A stretch of 64,000 nt of DNA from Hyphococcus sp. (lineage in GTDB: Bacteria; Pseudomonadota; Alphaproteobacteria; Caulobacterales; Parvularculaceae): positions 1 through 64,000 of the forward strand of contig JAJFFY010000024.1 of the NCBI GenBank assembly GCA_021776415.1, read 5' to 3'. Position 1 is the stretch's first letter, and each line of letters starts with the position of its first letter. The notes under the pieces are model-generated. The model ran no database searches, was not told the origin of the DNA, and was given only the letters and a program-made list of their open reading frames with translations. A program made the translations under genes and the position numbers. This document shows, piece by piece, positions 17,749 through 26,147 of the stretch.

Positions 17749-19056
17749 ATGGACCCGATTTTAATTGCAATCCTTGGCCTCCTGGCGATGTTCGTTCTGA
17801 TCGCCGCCCATGCGCCGGTTGGCGCGGCGATGGGGATTGCCGGGGTGTTGACCTTCGCCGCCATCGCTGGCGTCGGCCCGGGCGTTGCAACGCTCGGGGT
17901 TGAGGCGATTGCCGCGATCACCAGCCTCGATTTTGCGATTATCCCGCTGTTTATCTTGATGGGCGGCTTTGCCGTTGCGGGCGGACTGTCCCAGGATCTT
18001 TACCGATTGGCGAATGCCTTATTAGGCCATCGCCGCGGCGGGTTGGCGATGGCGACGATTGGCGTTTGCGCTCTGTTTGGCGCCGTGTGCGGCTCGGCGA
18101 TTGCGACGGTCGCGACGATGACGCGGGTTGCGCTGCCGGAAATGCTTTCGAAAAACTACCATAAGAGTTTTGCCGCCGGCGCGATTGTCGCTGGCGGAAC
18201 CCTCGGGGTGATTATTCCGCCATCTTTGATCCTCGTCATCTATGCGATCCTAACCGAGTTAAATGTCCTCACGCTCTTTGCTGCTGCGGCAGTGCCGGGA
18301 ATTATCGCAACTCTGTTCCAGCTTGCCGCCGCCGCGCTTTATGCGCGCTATCGCCCTGAGGCCGCGCCGGCGGCGCCGAGACGCGGTTGGGGTGAGAGGA
18401 AAACAGCCTTTGTTCGGTCCTGGGCGGTGATCCTCCTTGGGCTGATTGTCACCGCCGGTATTTATGGCGGAATTTTTACAGTGACCGAGGCCGCCTCGGT
18501 CGGCGCTTGCGGCGCCTTTTTAATCTGCCTTGCGCGCGGCCGTCTCAAGCCCGGCGTTTTTGGCGAGGTTGCGCTCGATACCGCCCGCAATGCCGGCATT
18601 ATTTATGTGATCGTTATCGGCGCCTTCGCGATGACCTATTTTCTTGCCGCATCGGGCCTTTCCGAGGCGCTGGTCAGCGGCATTCAATCGCTCAACATGC
18701 CGCCGCTCGCGGTGATTTTGAGCCTTTATGTCATGTATCTGATATTGGGTGCGGTGTTTGAATCGCTCGCCGTGCTGGTGGTGACGCTGCCTTTCGTCCT
18801 GCCGGTGGTCATCGGGCTCGGCTATGATCCGGTGTGGTGGGGCGTGATGCTGGTGATGATTTCCGGCATCGGTATGATCACGCCGCCGATCGGCATCAAT
18901 GTGTTCGTGCTGCACGGCATGATGGAGGACATCTCGCTCAGCGAAATCTTTAAAGGCGTGACGCCGTTTTTTATCGCTGATCTGCTGCGCGTGTTGCTGC
19001 TGACATTGGTCCCGGCGATCGTCACCTGGTTGCCGATGAAGATGGGTCTGATGTAG
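17749..19056 (+). CDS. TRAP transporter large permease (DctM)
   Basis: The 435-residue protein has about a dozen hydrophobic segments and the DctM signatures FAIIPLFILMGGFAVAGGLS, GAVCGSAIATVATMTRVALP and AGGTLGVIIPPSLILVIYAI. The late helix-loop IGMITPPIGINVFVLHGM is also typical. DctM is the ion-coupled transport subunit. The start lies four bases after the dctQ stop. A stem-loop repeat follows the gene and probably ends the transcript. Confidence 0.94.
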   Translation: MDPILIAILGLLAMFVLIAAHAPVGAAMGIAGVLTFAAIAGVGPGVATLGVEAIAAITSLDFAIIPLFILMGGFAVAGGLSQDLYRLANALLGHRRGGLAMATIGVCALFGAVCGSAIATVATMTRVALPEMLSKNYHKSFAAGAIVAGGTLGVIIPPSLILVIYAILTELNVLTLFAAAAVPGIIATLFQLAAAALYARYRPEAAPAAPRRGWGERKTAFVRSWAVILLGLIVTAGIYGGIFTVTEAASVGACGAFLICLARGRLKPGVFGEVALDTARNAGIIYVIVIGAFAMTYFLAASGLSEALVSGIQSLNMPPLAVILSLYVMYLILGAVFESLAVLVVTLPFVLPVVIGLGYDPVWWGVMLVMISGIGMITPPIGINVFVLHGMMEDISLSEIFKGVTPFFIADLLRVLLLTLVPAIVTWLPMKMGLM

Positions 19057-19100
19057 CAGGCTAACGGGCCTTGATCACATTTTGCATCACTCGTATCTCG

Positions 19101-19211
19101 TCCTTCGCGACGCTGTTCTTTGAACGGCTCCTCAGGATGAGGGAGGAATATTATTTCAACTTAACAACCCTCATCCTGAGGAGCGAGCCGATAGGTTCGC
19201 GTCGCGAAGGA
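19101..19211. repeat. palindromic intergenic repeat, family 2, copy A
   Basis: Outer arms TCCTTCGCGACGC (19101-19113) and GCGTCGCGAAGGA (19199-19211) enclose inner arms GCTCCTCAGGATGAGGG (19127-19143) and CCCTCATCCTGAGGAGC (19168-19184). The same four blocks recur at 40449-40555. It sits between the convergent dctM and ThDP-enzyme genes and could fold as a long hairpin. Confidence 0.85.
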
Positions 19212-19247
19212 TCGGCAACGCTTGGCACATTTAATATTCGACAGGCG

Positions 19248-20948
19248 CTAGTTCATTTCTATTGCGATATCGACCAGCACGGTTTTATTCTGCTCACGAA
19301 CCATAGCGACGGCGTCACTCAGAACCTGTTGCAACGCCGCCGGGTCGCTGACTTTCGCGCCATGCGCGCCGCAAGCCTTCGCAACACCGGCATAATCTGG
19401 CGATGGCGTGAGCGAGGTTAGCGGCGGGCGGTTGCTGTGCGCGGTTGCGCCATCGGGATAGACCTGCAGTGTTGAAGCTTTGACCGAATGCCACGCTTCG
19501 TTGTTCAACACCACGATCAAGATCGGCAATTGCCGCGCGACGGCGGTCTGCAGGCAGGCGACGGGATTGTTGAAAATGCACGAGCCGTCGCCGAGCGCGG
19601 CGGCGACCATGCGATCGGGGGCGGCGAGCTTGATCCCGAGCGCAATGCCGATGCTGGCGCCAAGGCCGCCGGCGATGGTCGGGCCAAAAAATGTCCCGGG
19701 CTCGGTAAGCTCCATAGCCTCGCGCAGGCAACCGCGCTCATTGACCAAAATGCCGCCTTTGCCGAGCGCCTGGTTGAGGCAATGGCTGACGTAATCATGA
19801 GTAATCTTTGCGCCGGGCCTCGTCGCTTTTTCTCGGCGTGCGTTGCGGGCTTTTGCAAGCTTCGGCGCCAGTTGTGTGCGCCGCGCATCAATTATCGGTT
19901 GATCAAGGTGCTTGCTGGCCGCAACAGCGGCGCTCAGCGCCTCCAGCCCGGCGGCGGTTTCGGTTTTAATTGAGATGTCGGACCGGAACCCGCGAAACGG
20001 CAACGGCTCGAATAACGGATCGGGGCCCATTTGAATGACCGGACAGTCCGGAGACGGATTAATCCGCGATGGCGTCCACGGAACCGGCGCGTCGACGACA
20101 ATGATAAGGTCAGCGTCGATCAGATAAGGCGCCGGCGTGAAGCCGGCATGCATTTCGTGATCGCCGGGCAGGCACATATAATTTGCCGCGGCCTCAACAA
20201 CCGGGATCGCAAACTTCTCCGCCAGCGTGCTGAGGGCTGCGACGCCGCGCGCTGTTCGTCCGGCCCGCGCGGTGATGAGCAGCGGTGATTTCGCCGTCGC
20301 AAGCAGCTGTGCGGCGCGGTCGATGGCGGCTGGATCGGGGGAGGGAGGGCTTGCCGCAGCGGTGGGGGCTTGCGGCGCTAGCTCACAATCCGCCGTCGCC
20401 GCCAACACCTCGCGCGGCAGGCTCAAATAAACTGGGCCCGCAGGCTCCGATTGGGCGATCGCCAACGCCCGGCCGACGGCGGCCCCGGTCTGCTCCGGGC
20501 AGCGCAGCTCATAATCCCACTTTACAAATTCACGCAGCATGGCGCCCTGATCGAACATCTCCTGGCCCCAATGGATGAAATTATCGCGCGAGCCGAGGCG
20601 CCCCTGTTCGGTGATCGGCGTGCGCCCGGAGGCAAACAGCATCGGGATATTATCGCGCGCGGCGTTGAGCAGCCCGCATAGGGCATTGGCGACGCCGACA
20701 TTGACATGCACCATCACGCCTTGCGCACGCCCACTCGCCAGGAAATAGCCATGGGCCATGGCAACGGCGAGGTTTTCATGGGGGCAAATGATAAATTCCG
20801 GCGCCGCGGCCTGATCGTTCTCATACTCAAGCAAGGCCTCGAGGATCGGCGCGAAATCGGTGCCCGCATTGGCGAACACATAGTCAACGCCGCCGGCTCC
20901 CAGCGAGTCCAGGAATAGGCGGGCGGCGGTTTTGGGCGCAGCGGTCAT
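19248..20948 (-). CDS. cytosolic ThDP-dependent decarboxylase/synthase
   Basis: This 566-residue protein has the three-domain architecture of the acetolactate synthase/benzoylformate decarboxylase family. The conserved glutamate that activates thiamine diphosphate is Glu58 in CPHENLAVAMAHGY. The cofactor motif runs from GDGS (453-456) to NN (482-483). The block FVKWDYELRCPEQ followed by GPVYLSLPRE resembles benzoylformate decarboxylase. No FAD-binding or small-subunit partner is evident, so a 2-keto-acid decarboxylase or carboligase is more likely than acetolactate synthase. The ATG at 20948 is chosen over an upstream open frame. It is divergent from a MarR gene across a palindromic operator. 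Confidence 0.85.
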   Translation of the reverse strand: MTAAPKTAARLFLDSLGAGGVDYVFANAGTDFAPILEALLEYENDQAAAPEFIICPHENLAVAMAHGYFLASGRAQGVMVHVNVGVANALCGLLNAARDNIPMLFASGRTPITEQGRLGSRDNFIHWGQEMFDQGAMLREFVKWDYELRCPEQTGAAVGRALAIAQSEPAGPVYLSLPREVLAATADCELAPQAPTAAASPPSPDPAAIDRAAQLLATAKSPLLITARAGRTARGVAALSTLAEKFAIPVVEAAANYMCLPGDHEMHAGFTPAPYLIDADLIIVVDAPVPWTPSRINPSPDCPVIQMGPDPLFEPLPFRGFRSDISIKTETAAGLEALSAAVAASKHLDQPIIDARRTQLAPKLAKARNARREKATRPGAKITHDYVSHCLNQALGKGGILVNERGCLREAMELTEPGTFFGPTIAGGLGASIGIALGIKLAAPDRMVAAALGDGSCIFNNPVACLQTAVARQLPILIVVLNNEAWHSVKASTLQVYPDGATAHSNRPPLTSLTPSPDYAGVAKACGAHGAKVSDPAALQQVLSDAVAMVREQNKTVLVDIAIEMN

Positions 20949-21004
20949 TGGCGTTCTCTCGTGAATTATTATTTTGGCGCCATTATGTTTATGCTTCTTT
21001 AAAC

Positions 21005-21023
21005 TAGTTGGCAATACCAACTA
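21005..21023. promoter_or_regulatory. palindromic operator between ThDP enzyme and MarR genes
   Basis: TAGTTGG (21005-21011), five bases CAATA, then CCAACTA (21017-21023) form a perfect seven-base inverted repeat. It lies in the 90-base divergent region, 18 bases before the MarR start codon. This is the expected size and position of a MarR dimer site. Confidence 0.65.
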
Positions 21024-21041
21024 TCTGTAGTAGGAGGAGTG

Positions 21042-21521
21042 ATGACCAAAGCAGGGCATCAACGATCTTCTATCGAGGCGCCGCCGCGCCGCGACTTGCA
21101 GCAGCTTGTGGGCTATCAGCTGCGGCGCGTCGGCTCGCTCGTGGTCAAGGAGCTCTCATACATTTTCAGTGGGATTGGCCTCGCGCCGGGGCAGTTTTCA
21201 ATTTTGATGCTGATTGCCGAACATCCCGGCTGCTTCCAGATGGACCTTGCCCGCCTTGCCAATGTCGACCGCTCGACGCTGGTGCCGATGATCGAGCGCT
21301 TGACGCGGCTTAAATTCATCAAGCGAGACCAGAGCGATGACGACCGGCGGGCGTTTCACTTGCATTTGACATCACGCGGCCGCAAAGCCATCGATCAGGT
21401 CATGCCGGACCTTCGCAGCTTTGAACAGACTATCACCGACGGCATGGGCGCCCGAGAAAAGACCGCCTTGCTGCAGTCTTTGCACCATGTAGAACAGGCG
21501 CTGCTGCGCCAGCACAATTAA
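21042..21521 (+). CDS. MarR family transcriptional regulator
   Basis: The 159-residue protein has the MarR fold: dimerisation helix RRDLQQLVGYQLRRVGSLVV, HTH region MDLARLANVDRSTLVPMIER and wing KRDQSDDDRRAFHLHLTSRG with the conserved DDRR. AGGAGG lies four bases before the ATG; a GTG at 21039 directly precedes it in frame. It is divergent from the ThDP enzyme gene and 44 bases ahead of the TauE-like exporter on the same strand, so it probably controls both and itself through the palindrome at 21005-21023. Confidence 0.9.
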   Translation: MTKAGHQRSSIEAPPRRDLQQLVGYQLRRVGSLVVKELSYIFSGIGLAPGQFSILMLIAEHPGCFQMDLARLANVDRSTLVPMIERLTRLKFIKRDQSDDDRRAFHLHLTSRGRKAIDQVMPDLRSFEQTITDGMGAREKTALLQSLHHVEQALLRQHN

Positions 21522-21565
21522 ACCCCACGGCGCCAGGCGCGGTTAAAGTACGGAGTAGTTGCGAT

Positions 21566-22450
21566 ATGGATTTCACGCTTTACTGGTTCATGGCGCCGGT
21601 ATCGATGTTGGTGGCGACGGTTGCAATGCTGAGCGGCATCGGCGGCGCGGCGCTTTTCACGCCGATCTTTATAATCATCTTTCCCTTGCTGGGGCCGGAA
21701 TATGTTTTGGAAAGCACCGTCGCGGCGATTGGTACGGCGCTGTTGACGGAGACGTTCGGATTTTCCTCCGGCTTCATCGGCTATTACCGCAAACGCATTG
21801 TTGATTTCGGCTTAGCCTTCAAGTTTTTGCGCGTCGCGGTTCCGGTGGCGATCATTGGCGCGTTGACCGCGCATCTCGTGGACGACGGCGTGCTGATTGC
21901 CGGCTATTCGTTCCTTGTTCTTATTCTGGCTGTGGTGCTGGTGTTTTTTCATCATGGCGCGGTCGAGGCTGACCCGGCTATGACGCCATCTGCGGACGGT
22001 GAAATCCGCCGCAAGGTTGATGATAAGGGGCGTGAGCATGTCTATGTCGTGCCGCGCCTCGGTCCGATCAGCGGATTGATTACCGGTACCGGCGCGTTTT
22101 TGACCGGCATGCTTTCGGTCGGGATTGGCGAGGCGATTGTTCCGCAGCTGACGCGGCGCGGCGTGCCGGTGGCGGTGGCGGCGGCAACCTCGGTCGCGGT
22201 GGTCATCGTAACAGTTGCGTCAGCCTCATTCACCTTGATCGGGCAATTGATGCGCGAAGGCGGTCTTTCCGCGGTGCCATGGAATCTGGTCGTTTACACC
22301 ATTCCCGGGGTTATCATCGGCGGGCAAATCGGCCCGCGCCTGCAAGGGCTGGTCTCGCATCGGACTATGGAGCGCGCCATCGGCGTATTGTTCATGGTGA
22401 TCGCGGTAGCGATGGCTTTTGTGGCGATGAAGCGCCTCGGAATCACTTAA
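21566..22450 (+). CDS. TauE/SafE family transporter
   Basis: The 294-residue membrane protein has eight or so hydrophobic segments in two repeats, as in TauE/SafE (DUF81) proteins. These export sulfite or sulfoacetate in taurine metabolism, or other organic anions. Repeat motifs include SGIGGAALFTPIFIIIFPLL at the first helix pair and the matching VGIGEAIVPQLTRRGVPVAV in the second half. A polar loop of about 35 residues separates the halves. It follows the MarR gene closely. Its substrate is unknown; a product of the neighbouring ThDP enzyme is one possibility. Confidence 0.85.
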   Translation: MDFTLYWFMAPVSMLVATVAMLSGIGGAALFTPIFIIIFPLLGPEYVLESTVAAIGTALLTETFGFSSGFIGYYRKRIVDFGLAFKFLRVAVPVAIIGALTAHLVDDGVLIAGYSFLVLILAVVLVFFHHGAVEADPAMTPSADGEIRRKVDDKGREHVYVVPRLGPISGLITGTGAFLTGMLSVGIGEAIVPQLTRRGVPVAVAAATSVAVVIVTVASASFTLIGQLMREGGLSAVPWNLVVYTIPGVIIGGQIGPRLQGLVSHRTMERAIGVLFMVIAVAMAFVAMKRLGIT

Positions 22451-22453
22451 CTC

Positions 22454-23023
22454 TCACGCGCCATCGCCATCCCAGCGTTTGATGAAATCACAATCAATAT
22501 CGAGAAGGTCGAGCACCCGCCCGACCGAGTGATCGATAATATCGTCAACGCTTTGTGGGCGGACGTACATCGCCGGCATTGGCGGCGCGATGATCGCGCC
22601 CAAGAGGCTCGCCTCATACATCAGTTTGCAGTGCCCGGCATGGAGCGGCGTTTCGCGCGGCATTAATATCAGTCGTCGGCGGTCTTTAAGGCAAACATCG
22701 GCCGCCCGCATCAGCAGGTTATCCGCATAGGAATGAACGATGCCGGAAAGTGTTTTCATCGAGCACGCGGCGACCACCATGCCGTCGGTCCTGAACGAGC
22801 CGCTGGCGATCGCGGCGGCGACATCGGTGACCTTATAATGAACGTCGGCAAGGGCGCGAACATCGGCAAGGCTCCAGTCGGTCTCATATTTCAAATTCAT
22901 CGCCACCGTCGGGCTCATCACCAGATGGGTCTCGACGCCGTCGGTCTGGCGCAGCTTTTCCAACAACCGAACCCCGTAAATGACGCCGCTGGCGCCGCTG
23001 ATGCCGATAATGATCTTTTTCAT
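22454..23023 (-). CDS. ubiX: UbiX-family flavin prenyltransferase
   Basis: This 189-residue flavoprotein makes prenylated FMN, the cofactor of UbiD decarboxylases. The FMN-binding GISGASGVIYGVRLLE is at residues 8-23, the segment ASGSFRTDGMVVAACSMKTL lies mid-protein, and the phosphate/prenyl site motif PRETPLHAGHCKLM is near residue 123. The ATG overlaps the stop of the upstream tetR gene (ATGA), indicating translational coupling. The pair is divergent from a UbiD-like gene, so this UbiX may be dedicated to that catabolic enzyme, or serve the canonical UbiD at 6.2 kb too. Confidence 0.93.
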   Translation of the reverse strand: MKKIIIGISGASGVIYGVRLLEKLRQTDGVETHLVMSPTVAMNLKYETDWSLADVRALADVHYKVTDVAAAIASGSFRTDGMVVAACSMKTLSGIVHSYADNLLMRAADVCLKDRRRLILMPRETPLHAGHCKLMYEASLLGAIIAPPMPAMYVRPQSVDDIIDHSVGRVLDLLDIDCDFIKRWDGDGA

Positions 23024-23664
23024 GAGCGCGGGCTCGCTGGCGCCGTATTGATCATCGCGATCAGCAAATTGGTATTGCGAACCGCGAGACGGTGGATTTC
23101 ATTCGCTGCCGGCGGCGCGGCGTCAAGGCAGAACTGTCGGAACAGTTGGTGATGCAGAACCATGCCGGTAAAACTCTCAACCAGTTCTTGCGGGCGAATA
23201 ATTTTAACACCGCCTTTCGCCATCTGTTCCTTCAAGAATGCGGTCAAGACATCACAGATATGGCGTGGCGCGCGCTCATAATAAATCCGGCCGATTTCCG
23301 GAAAACGATCCGCTTCAGCGATCACCAGACGCGCCAGCGCCAGATGGCGCGGCGAGGTTACAATTTCTAAAAGCCGTTCGCTGATTGCGATCAACCCGTC
23401 ACGCATATCCATATCTTCAAGCTGCACGTCGTTGATAAAAACCGGTACTTCATCGACAATACTTTCAACCACCGCCGCAAACAAACGCTCCTTGTTTTCG
23501 AAATAGGCGTAGACGGTCGCTTTCGATCCGCCGATGCGGGTGATCAGCTTGTTAATGCTGGCCGCGCCATAACCCTCTTTAAGAAATAACGTTGCGGCGG
23601 CGTCGAGAATGATGTCGCGCTTGTTGGTCAGCGTTCGTGAGAATTTTTCTGATTTACAGAGCAT
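23020..23664 (-). CDS. TetR family transcriptional regulator
   Basis: The 214-residue protein has a TetR N-terminal HTH (about 14-60), with RDIILDAAATLFLKEGYGAA and the recognition helix region GGSKATVYAYFENKERLFAA. The helical C-terminal ligand domain resembles the TetR_C group with APRHICDVLTAFLKEQM. It is co-translated with ubiX and divergent from the UbiD-like gene. The intergenic region has a CTGTA/TACAG inverted repeat and a GTTGCA-type site, so it probably represses both directions until an aromatic acid or its CoA ester binds. Confidence 0.9.
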   Translation of the reverse strand: MLCKSEKFSRTLTNKRDIILDAAATLFLKEGYGAASINKLITRIGGSKATVYAYFENKERLFAAVVESIVDEVPVFINDVQLEDMDMRDGLIAISERLLEIVTSPRHLALARLVIAEADRFPEIGRIYYERAPRHICDVLTAFLKEQMAKGGVKIIRPQELVESFTGMVLHHQLFRQFCLDAAPPAANEIHRLAVRNTNLLIAMINTAPASPRS

Positions 23665-23780
23665 GGCATCATCATCCTTCTTTTGAGCGGCGCGCTAGCG
23701 CTGACTTGGACGCGCGACATTCTTAGTGCTGTTTTTCAACAGCCGGAAGCAGAATAAAATCAAAGGCCGCTTGCGGTGAT

Positions 23781-23815
23781 CTGTACCACCTGTTACAGTT
23801 CGTTGCAACTGCATC
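23781..23815. promoter_or_regulatory. operator pair between tetR and UbiD-like gene (site c)
   Basis: CTGTA (23781-23785) and TACAG (23794-23798) form an inverted repeat with eight bases between the arms, a typical TetR spacing. Directly after it is GTTGCAACTGCATC (23802-23815), a member of the GTTGCA-NN-TGCAAC motif family found elsewhere in the window. Confidence 0.5.
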
Positions 23816-23876
23816 CGGCTATCGCGACGGGCGCGCGCGTTAGCCTCGCTCAGCGCCAATAAAAAAGGCCGGCATT

Positions 23877-25409
23877 ATGACAGAGGGCATTATGACTGAG
23901 ACAGGGTTTCGCGGGTTTTTGAACGATCTCGATGCGCGCGGCGAGCTTTGGCGCATTAAAGAGGAGATCGATCCGCTTGATGAGATCGGCGCTTTTATCG
24001 CCCGCGCCGATTACGCCCATATCGATAAGGGTTTGTTGTTTGAAAACCCCAAAGGCTCCGACATTCCGGTCTTCGCCAACACTATTGGCTCGAGCTACAA
24101 GCGCATCTCCGAAGCGTTTGACGTGCCGCTGGAGGCGGCGGTGGCGTCTGCTGGCGAGAAGGTGATGAAGGTCTTAAAATCCGGCGGTATTGAGCCGGAA
24201 TATGTCACCCGCGAAGATGCGCCGTGTAAGGAAGTTATATTAAAAGGCGAGGACGCCGATCTGACGCGGTTGCCGATTTTGCGCATGAACCCGCAAGACG
24301 GCACCAAGACGGCGGCCTTTCTCGAAGGGCGCTTTGCCTGTCCGCCGGCGATATCAAAGCCGTCGCAGAACGGGCGAAATATTTCCTTCCACCGGTTTGA
24401 AATTACCGGCCCGCGCGACGGCTCGGTATGGATTTTCCGCGGCACTGGCGATGCGCGGTCCATGGAGGAGGCGTGGGGCGCGAAGATTGATGATCCGTCT
24501 TCGAGCTGGAACATCGATCAGGCCAAGCCTTTCCCGACAGCCTTTGTCATCGGCGTGGAGCCGCATTTCATTCTCGCCGGCGCCAATGCGGCGTTGCCCT
24601 ACAACAATAACGACTTCGCCACCATTGGCGGGCTGACGGGCAAGCCGGTCAAGATGGTCAAATGCGAGACCATCGATGTCGATGTGCCGGCGGACGCCGA
24701 GATTGTGATTGAGGGCGTCTATCATCCGTTCAAATGGGCCAAGCAAGGCCGGTTTGCCTCGTTTAACGGATTTTATGATGATGCGCGCCGCCGCCCGGCA
24801 TTTGAGGTGACGGCGATCACCATGCGCAAAAAACCGATCTATCAGCATGTGCATATCGGCCGCCCTCTGAACGAGACGAATAATATTGCAGCGTTTTTCC
24901 GCGGCGTGCGCGTTTACAATGATCTGAAAGCGGTGTTGCCGAATGTTGTCGATGTCTATGTCGACCCCTCGGCGGGCTGCGGATTTACAGTGCATGTGAA
25001 AATCGACAAGCGCCGGGTGGGCGAGCCGAAACTGGCGATGATGCGCGCCTACACCGCGCTACAGGGTTTTTGCAAACATGTGTTTATCTATGACAAAGAC
25101 ATCGATATTCGCGACCCGCATGAACGTGACTGGGCCTTGGCGCATCGCTTTATGGCGGACCGCGATCTGTTGATCGTGCCCAATGCGTTGGGCATGAATA
25201 TCGACCCCTTGGCGCAAGGCAAAATGGGTATGCCCGCCAAGCTCGGGGTTTATGATGGCGAGAGTGAGATACTCCTCAATACACGGACCTTTATGGGCGC
25301 CGACTGCACCGAACCGCTGGGCCTGAAAGTGATGGAGCGGGTGGCGCCCGACGAAGACGTTGAGGCGCGCATTGACAGCGTCTGGTCGAAGGCGCTTGCG
25401 GCGGGGTGA
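23877..25409 (+). CDS. UbiD-family protein with altered catalytic residues
   Basis: This 510-residue protein aligns with UbiD along its length but is a distinct subfamily. The Asn-x4-Arg cofactor region is kept as NISFHR (Arg173). The catalytic block, gap-free against the 6.2-kb UbiD over 48 residues, reads AKQGRFASFNGFY. The usual Glu is Gln290 and the usual Asp/Glu is Ser295. The HRGGA segment is also absent. It is divergent from tetR-ubiX, which points to a catabolic (de)carboxylase for an aromatic or heteroaromatic acid, with chemistry unlike standard UbiD. A ribosome site AAAGG precedes the ATG; a second ATG at 23892 is possible. Confidence 0.85.
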   Translation: MTEGIMTETGFRGFLNDLDARGELWRIKEEIDPLDEIGAFIARADYAHIDKGLLFENPKGSDIPVFANTIGSSYKRISEAFDVPLEAAVASAGEKVMKVLKSGGIEPEYVTREDAPCKEVILKGEDADLTRLPILRMNPQDGTKTAAFLEGRFACPPAISKPSQNGRNISFHRFEITGPRDGSVWIFRGTGDARSMEEAWGAKIDDPSSSWNIDQAKPFPTAFVIGVEPHFILAGANAALPYNNNDFATIGGLTGKPVKMVKCETIDVDVPADAEIVIEGVYHPFKWAKQGRFASFNGFYDDARRRPAFEVTAITMRKKPIYQHVHIGRPLNETNNIAAFFRGVRVYNDLKAVLPNVVDVYVDPSAGCGFTVHVKIDKRRVGEPKLAMMRAYTALQGFCKHVFIYDKDIDIRDPHERDWALAHRFMADRDLLIVPNALGMNIDPLAQGKMGMPAKLGVYDGESEILLNTRTFMGADCTEPLGLKVMERVAPDEDVEARIDSVWSKALAAG

Positions 25410-25499
25410 CGCCCTTTTCACGGGCGGAGAGGGCGGATGAGCCGGTCATTCTGGCTGGCCATTCGATTGAAATTGCGTTAGCGCCCCAATTCAATCATT

Positions 25500-25666
25500 C
25501 GTCATCCCGGAAGCCGAAAGTATCGAAATCTCTGATTTCGCTTTACTTTCGAGCTGTCCGGGATCTTGTGCGGCGTGCACGGAGTAAGTTGCAATAGATC
25601 CCGGATCGAACACTCGCATACCAAAAACCTTTTGGTTTTTGGGCTCGTGTAACGTCCGGGATGACG
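25500..25666. repeat. palindromic intergenic repeat, family 1, copy B
   Basis: Outer arms CGTCATCCCGGA (25500-25511) and TCCGGGATGACG (25655-25666) enclose inner GTCCGGGATC (25556-25565) and GATCCCGGATC (25597-25607). The layout matches the element at 5425-5560, but the sequence between the arms differs. It fills most of the gap after the UbiD-like gene; the rest of 25410-25832 holds only the promoter region described next. Confidence 0.8.
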
Positions 25667-25766
25667 CGTTATCGGGGCTTTGGCCCCCAGGCGGTTCAGC
25701 AACCCGGGGGCTCTGACGATCGACAAAGTCCATATTTAAACAGTTGTTCCTGTATTAAATAAAATG

Positions 25767-25786
25767 GTTGCAACTGCAATTAAATT
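25767..25786 (+). promoter_or_regulatory. GTTGCA-type operator (site b) with TAAATT -10
   Basis: GTTGCAACTGCAAT (25767-25780) is followed directly by TAAATT. The surrounding 23 bases match those before the OsmC-like gene (14110-14131) at all but a few positions. It lies about 50 bases upstream of the small exported protein and its downstream partners. Confidence 0.55.
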
Positions 25787-25832
25787 GCTTTAGCCATGAT
25801 CTTGGTTGCAGGGGTAATTATTGGAGCTGAAA

Positions 25833-26108
25833 ATGATCACCAGAACCATTGTTGCGGCGAGCGCCGCTTTTCTCATTTCATCAAGCCCATCGCTTGCGGG
25901 CGAATTCACCGACTGGTGCACGGCCTCGGCGCCGGACGGCGCGGACATGTCGAAGATCGAAGCAACCTGCGCCTGTCTTGAGGCGGAGACCGAGGGCGAT
26001 GCGGATGCGCGCACCAGCATGGAAAGCGCCGGCGACATCGAGGACCGCGAAGAGCGTTACGGCGCCTTGAGCGGCGACGCACAGAGCGCGGTCGATTCCT
26101 GTCGTTAA
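25833..26108 (+). CDS. small exported protein
   Basis: The 91-residue product has a Sec signal peptide (TIVAASAAFLISSSPSLAG) and an acidic mature part of about 68 residues with four cysteines, in FTDWCTAS, ATCACLEAE and the C-terminal DSCR. Paired disulfides in the periplasm are likely. I recognise no family. The ATG at 25833 is favoured by GGAG eight bases upstream; the frame also contains a TTG at 25821. It is the first gene after operator site b and lies 39 bases before the binding-fold gene. Confidence 0.7.
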   Translation: MITRTIVAASAAFLISSSPSLAGEFTDWCTASAPDGADMSKIEATCACLEAETEGDADARTSMESAGDIEDREERYGALSGDAQSAVDSCR

Positions 26109-26147
26109 CACCGCGCGCGTGATGCAATTTAACCAGGAGCAATAGCC

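Noticed and set aside
19248-20948. Sulfoacetaldehyde acetyltransferase (Xsc) beside a TauE-type exporter
   Set aside because: The gene pairing suggested taurine metabolism, but the ThDP enzyme lacks the N-terminal Xsc pattern I know and looks closer to benzoylformate decarboxylase. No taurine dehydrogenase, transaminase or phosphotransacetylase is nearby.
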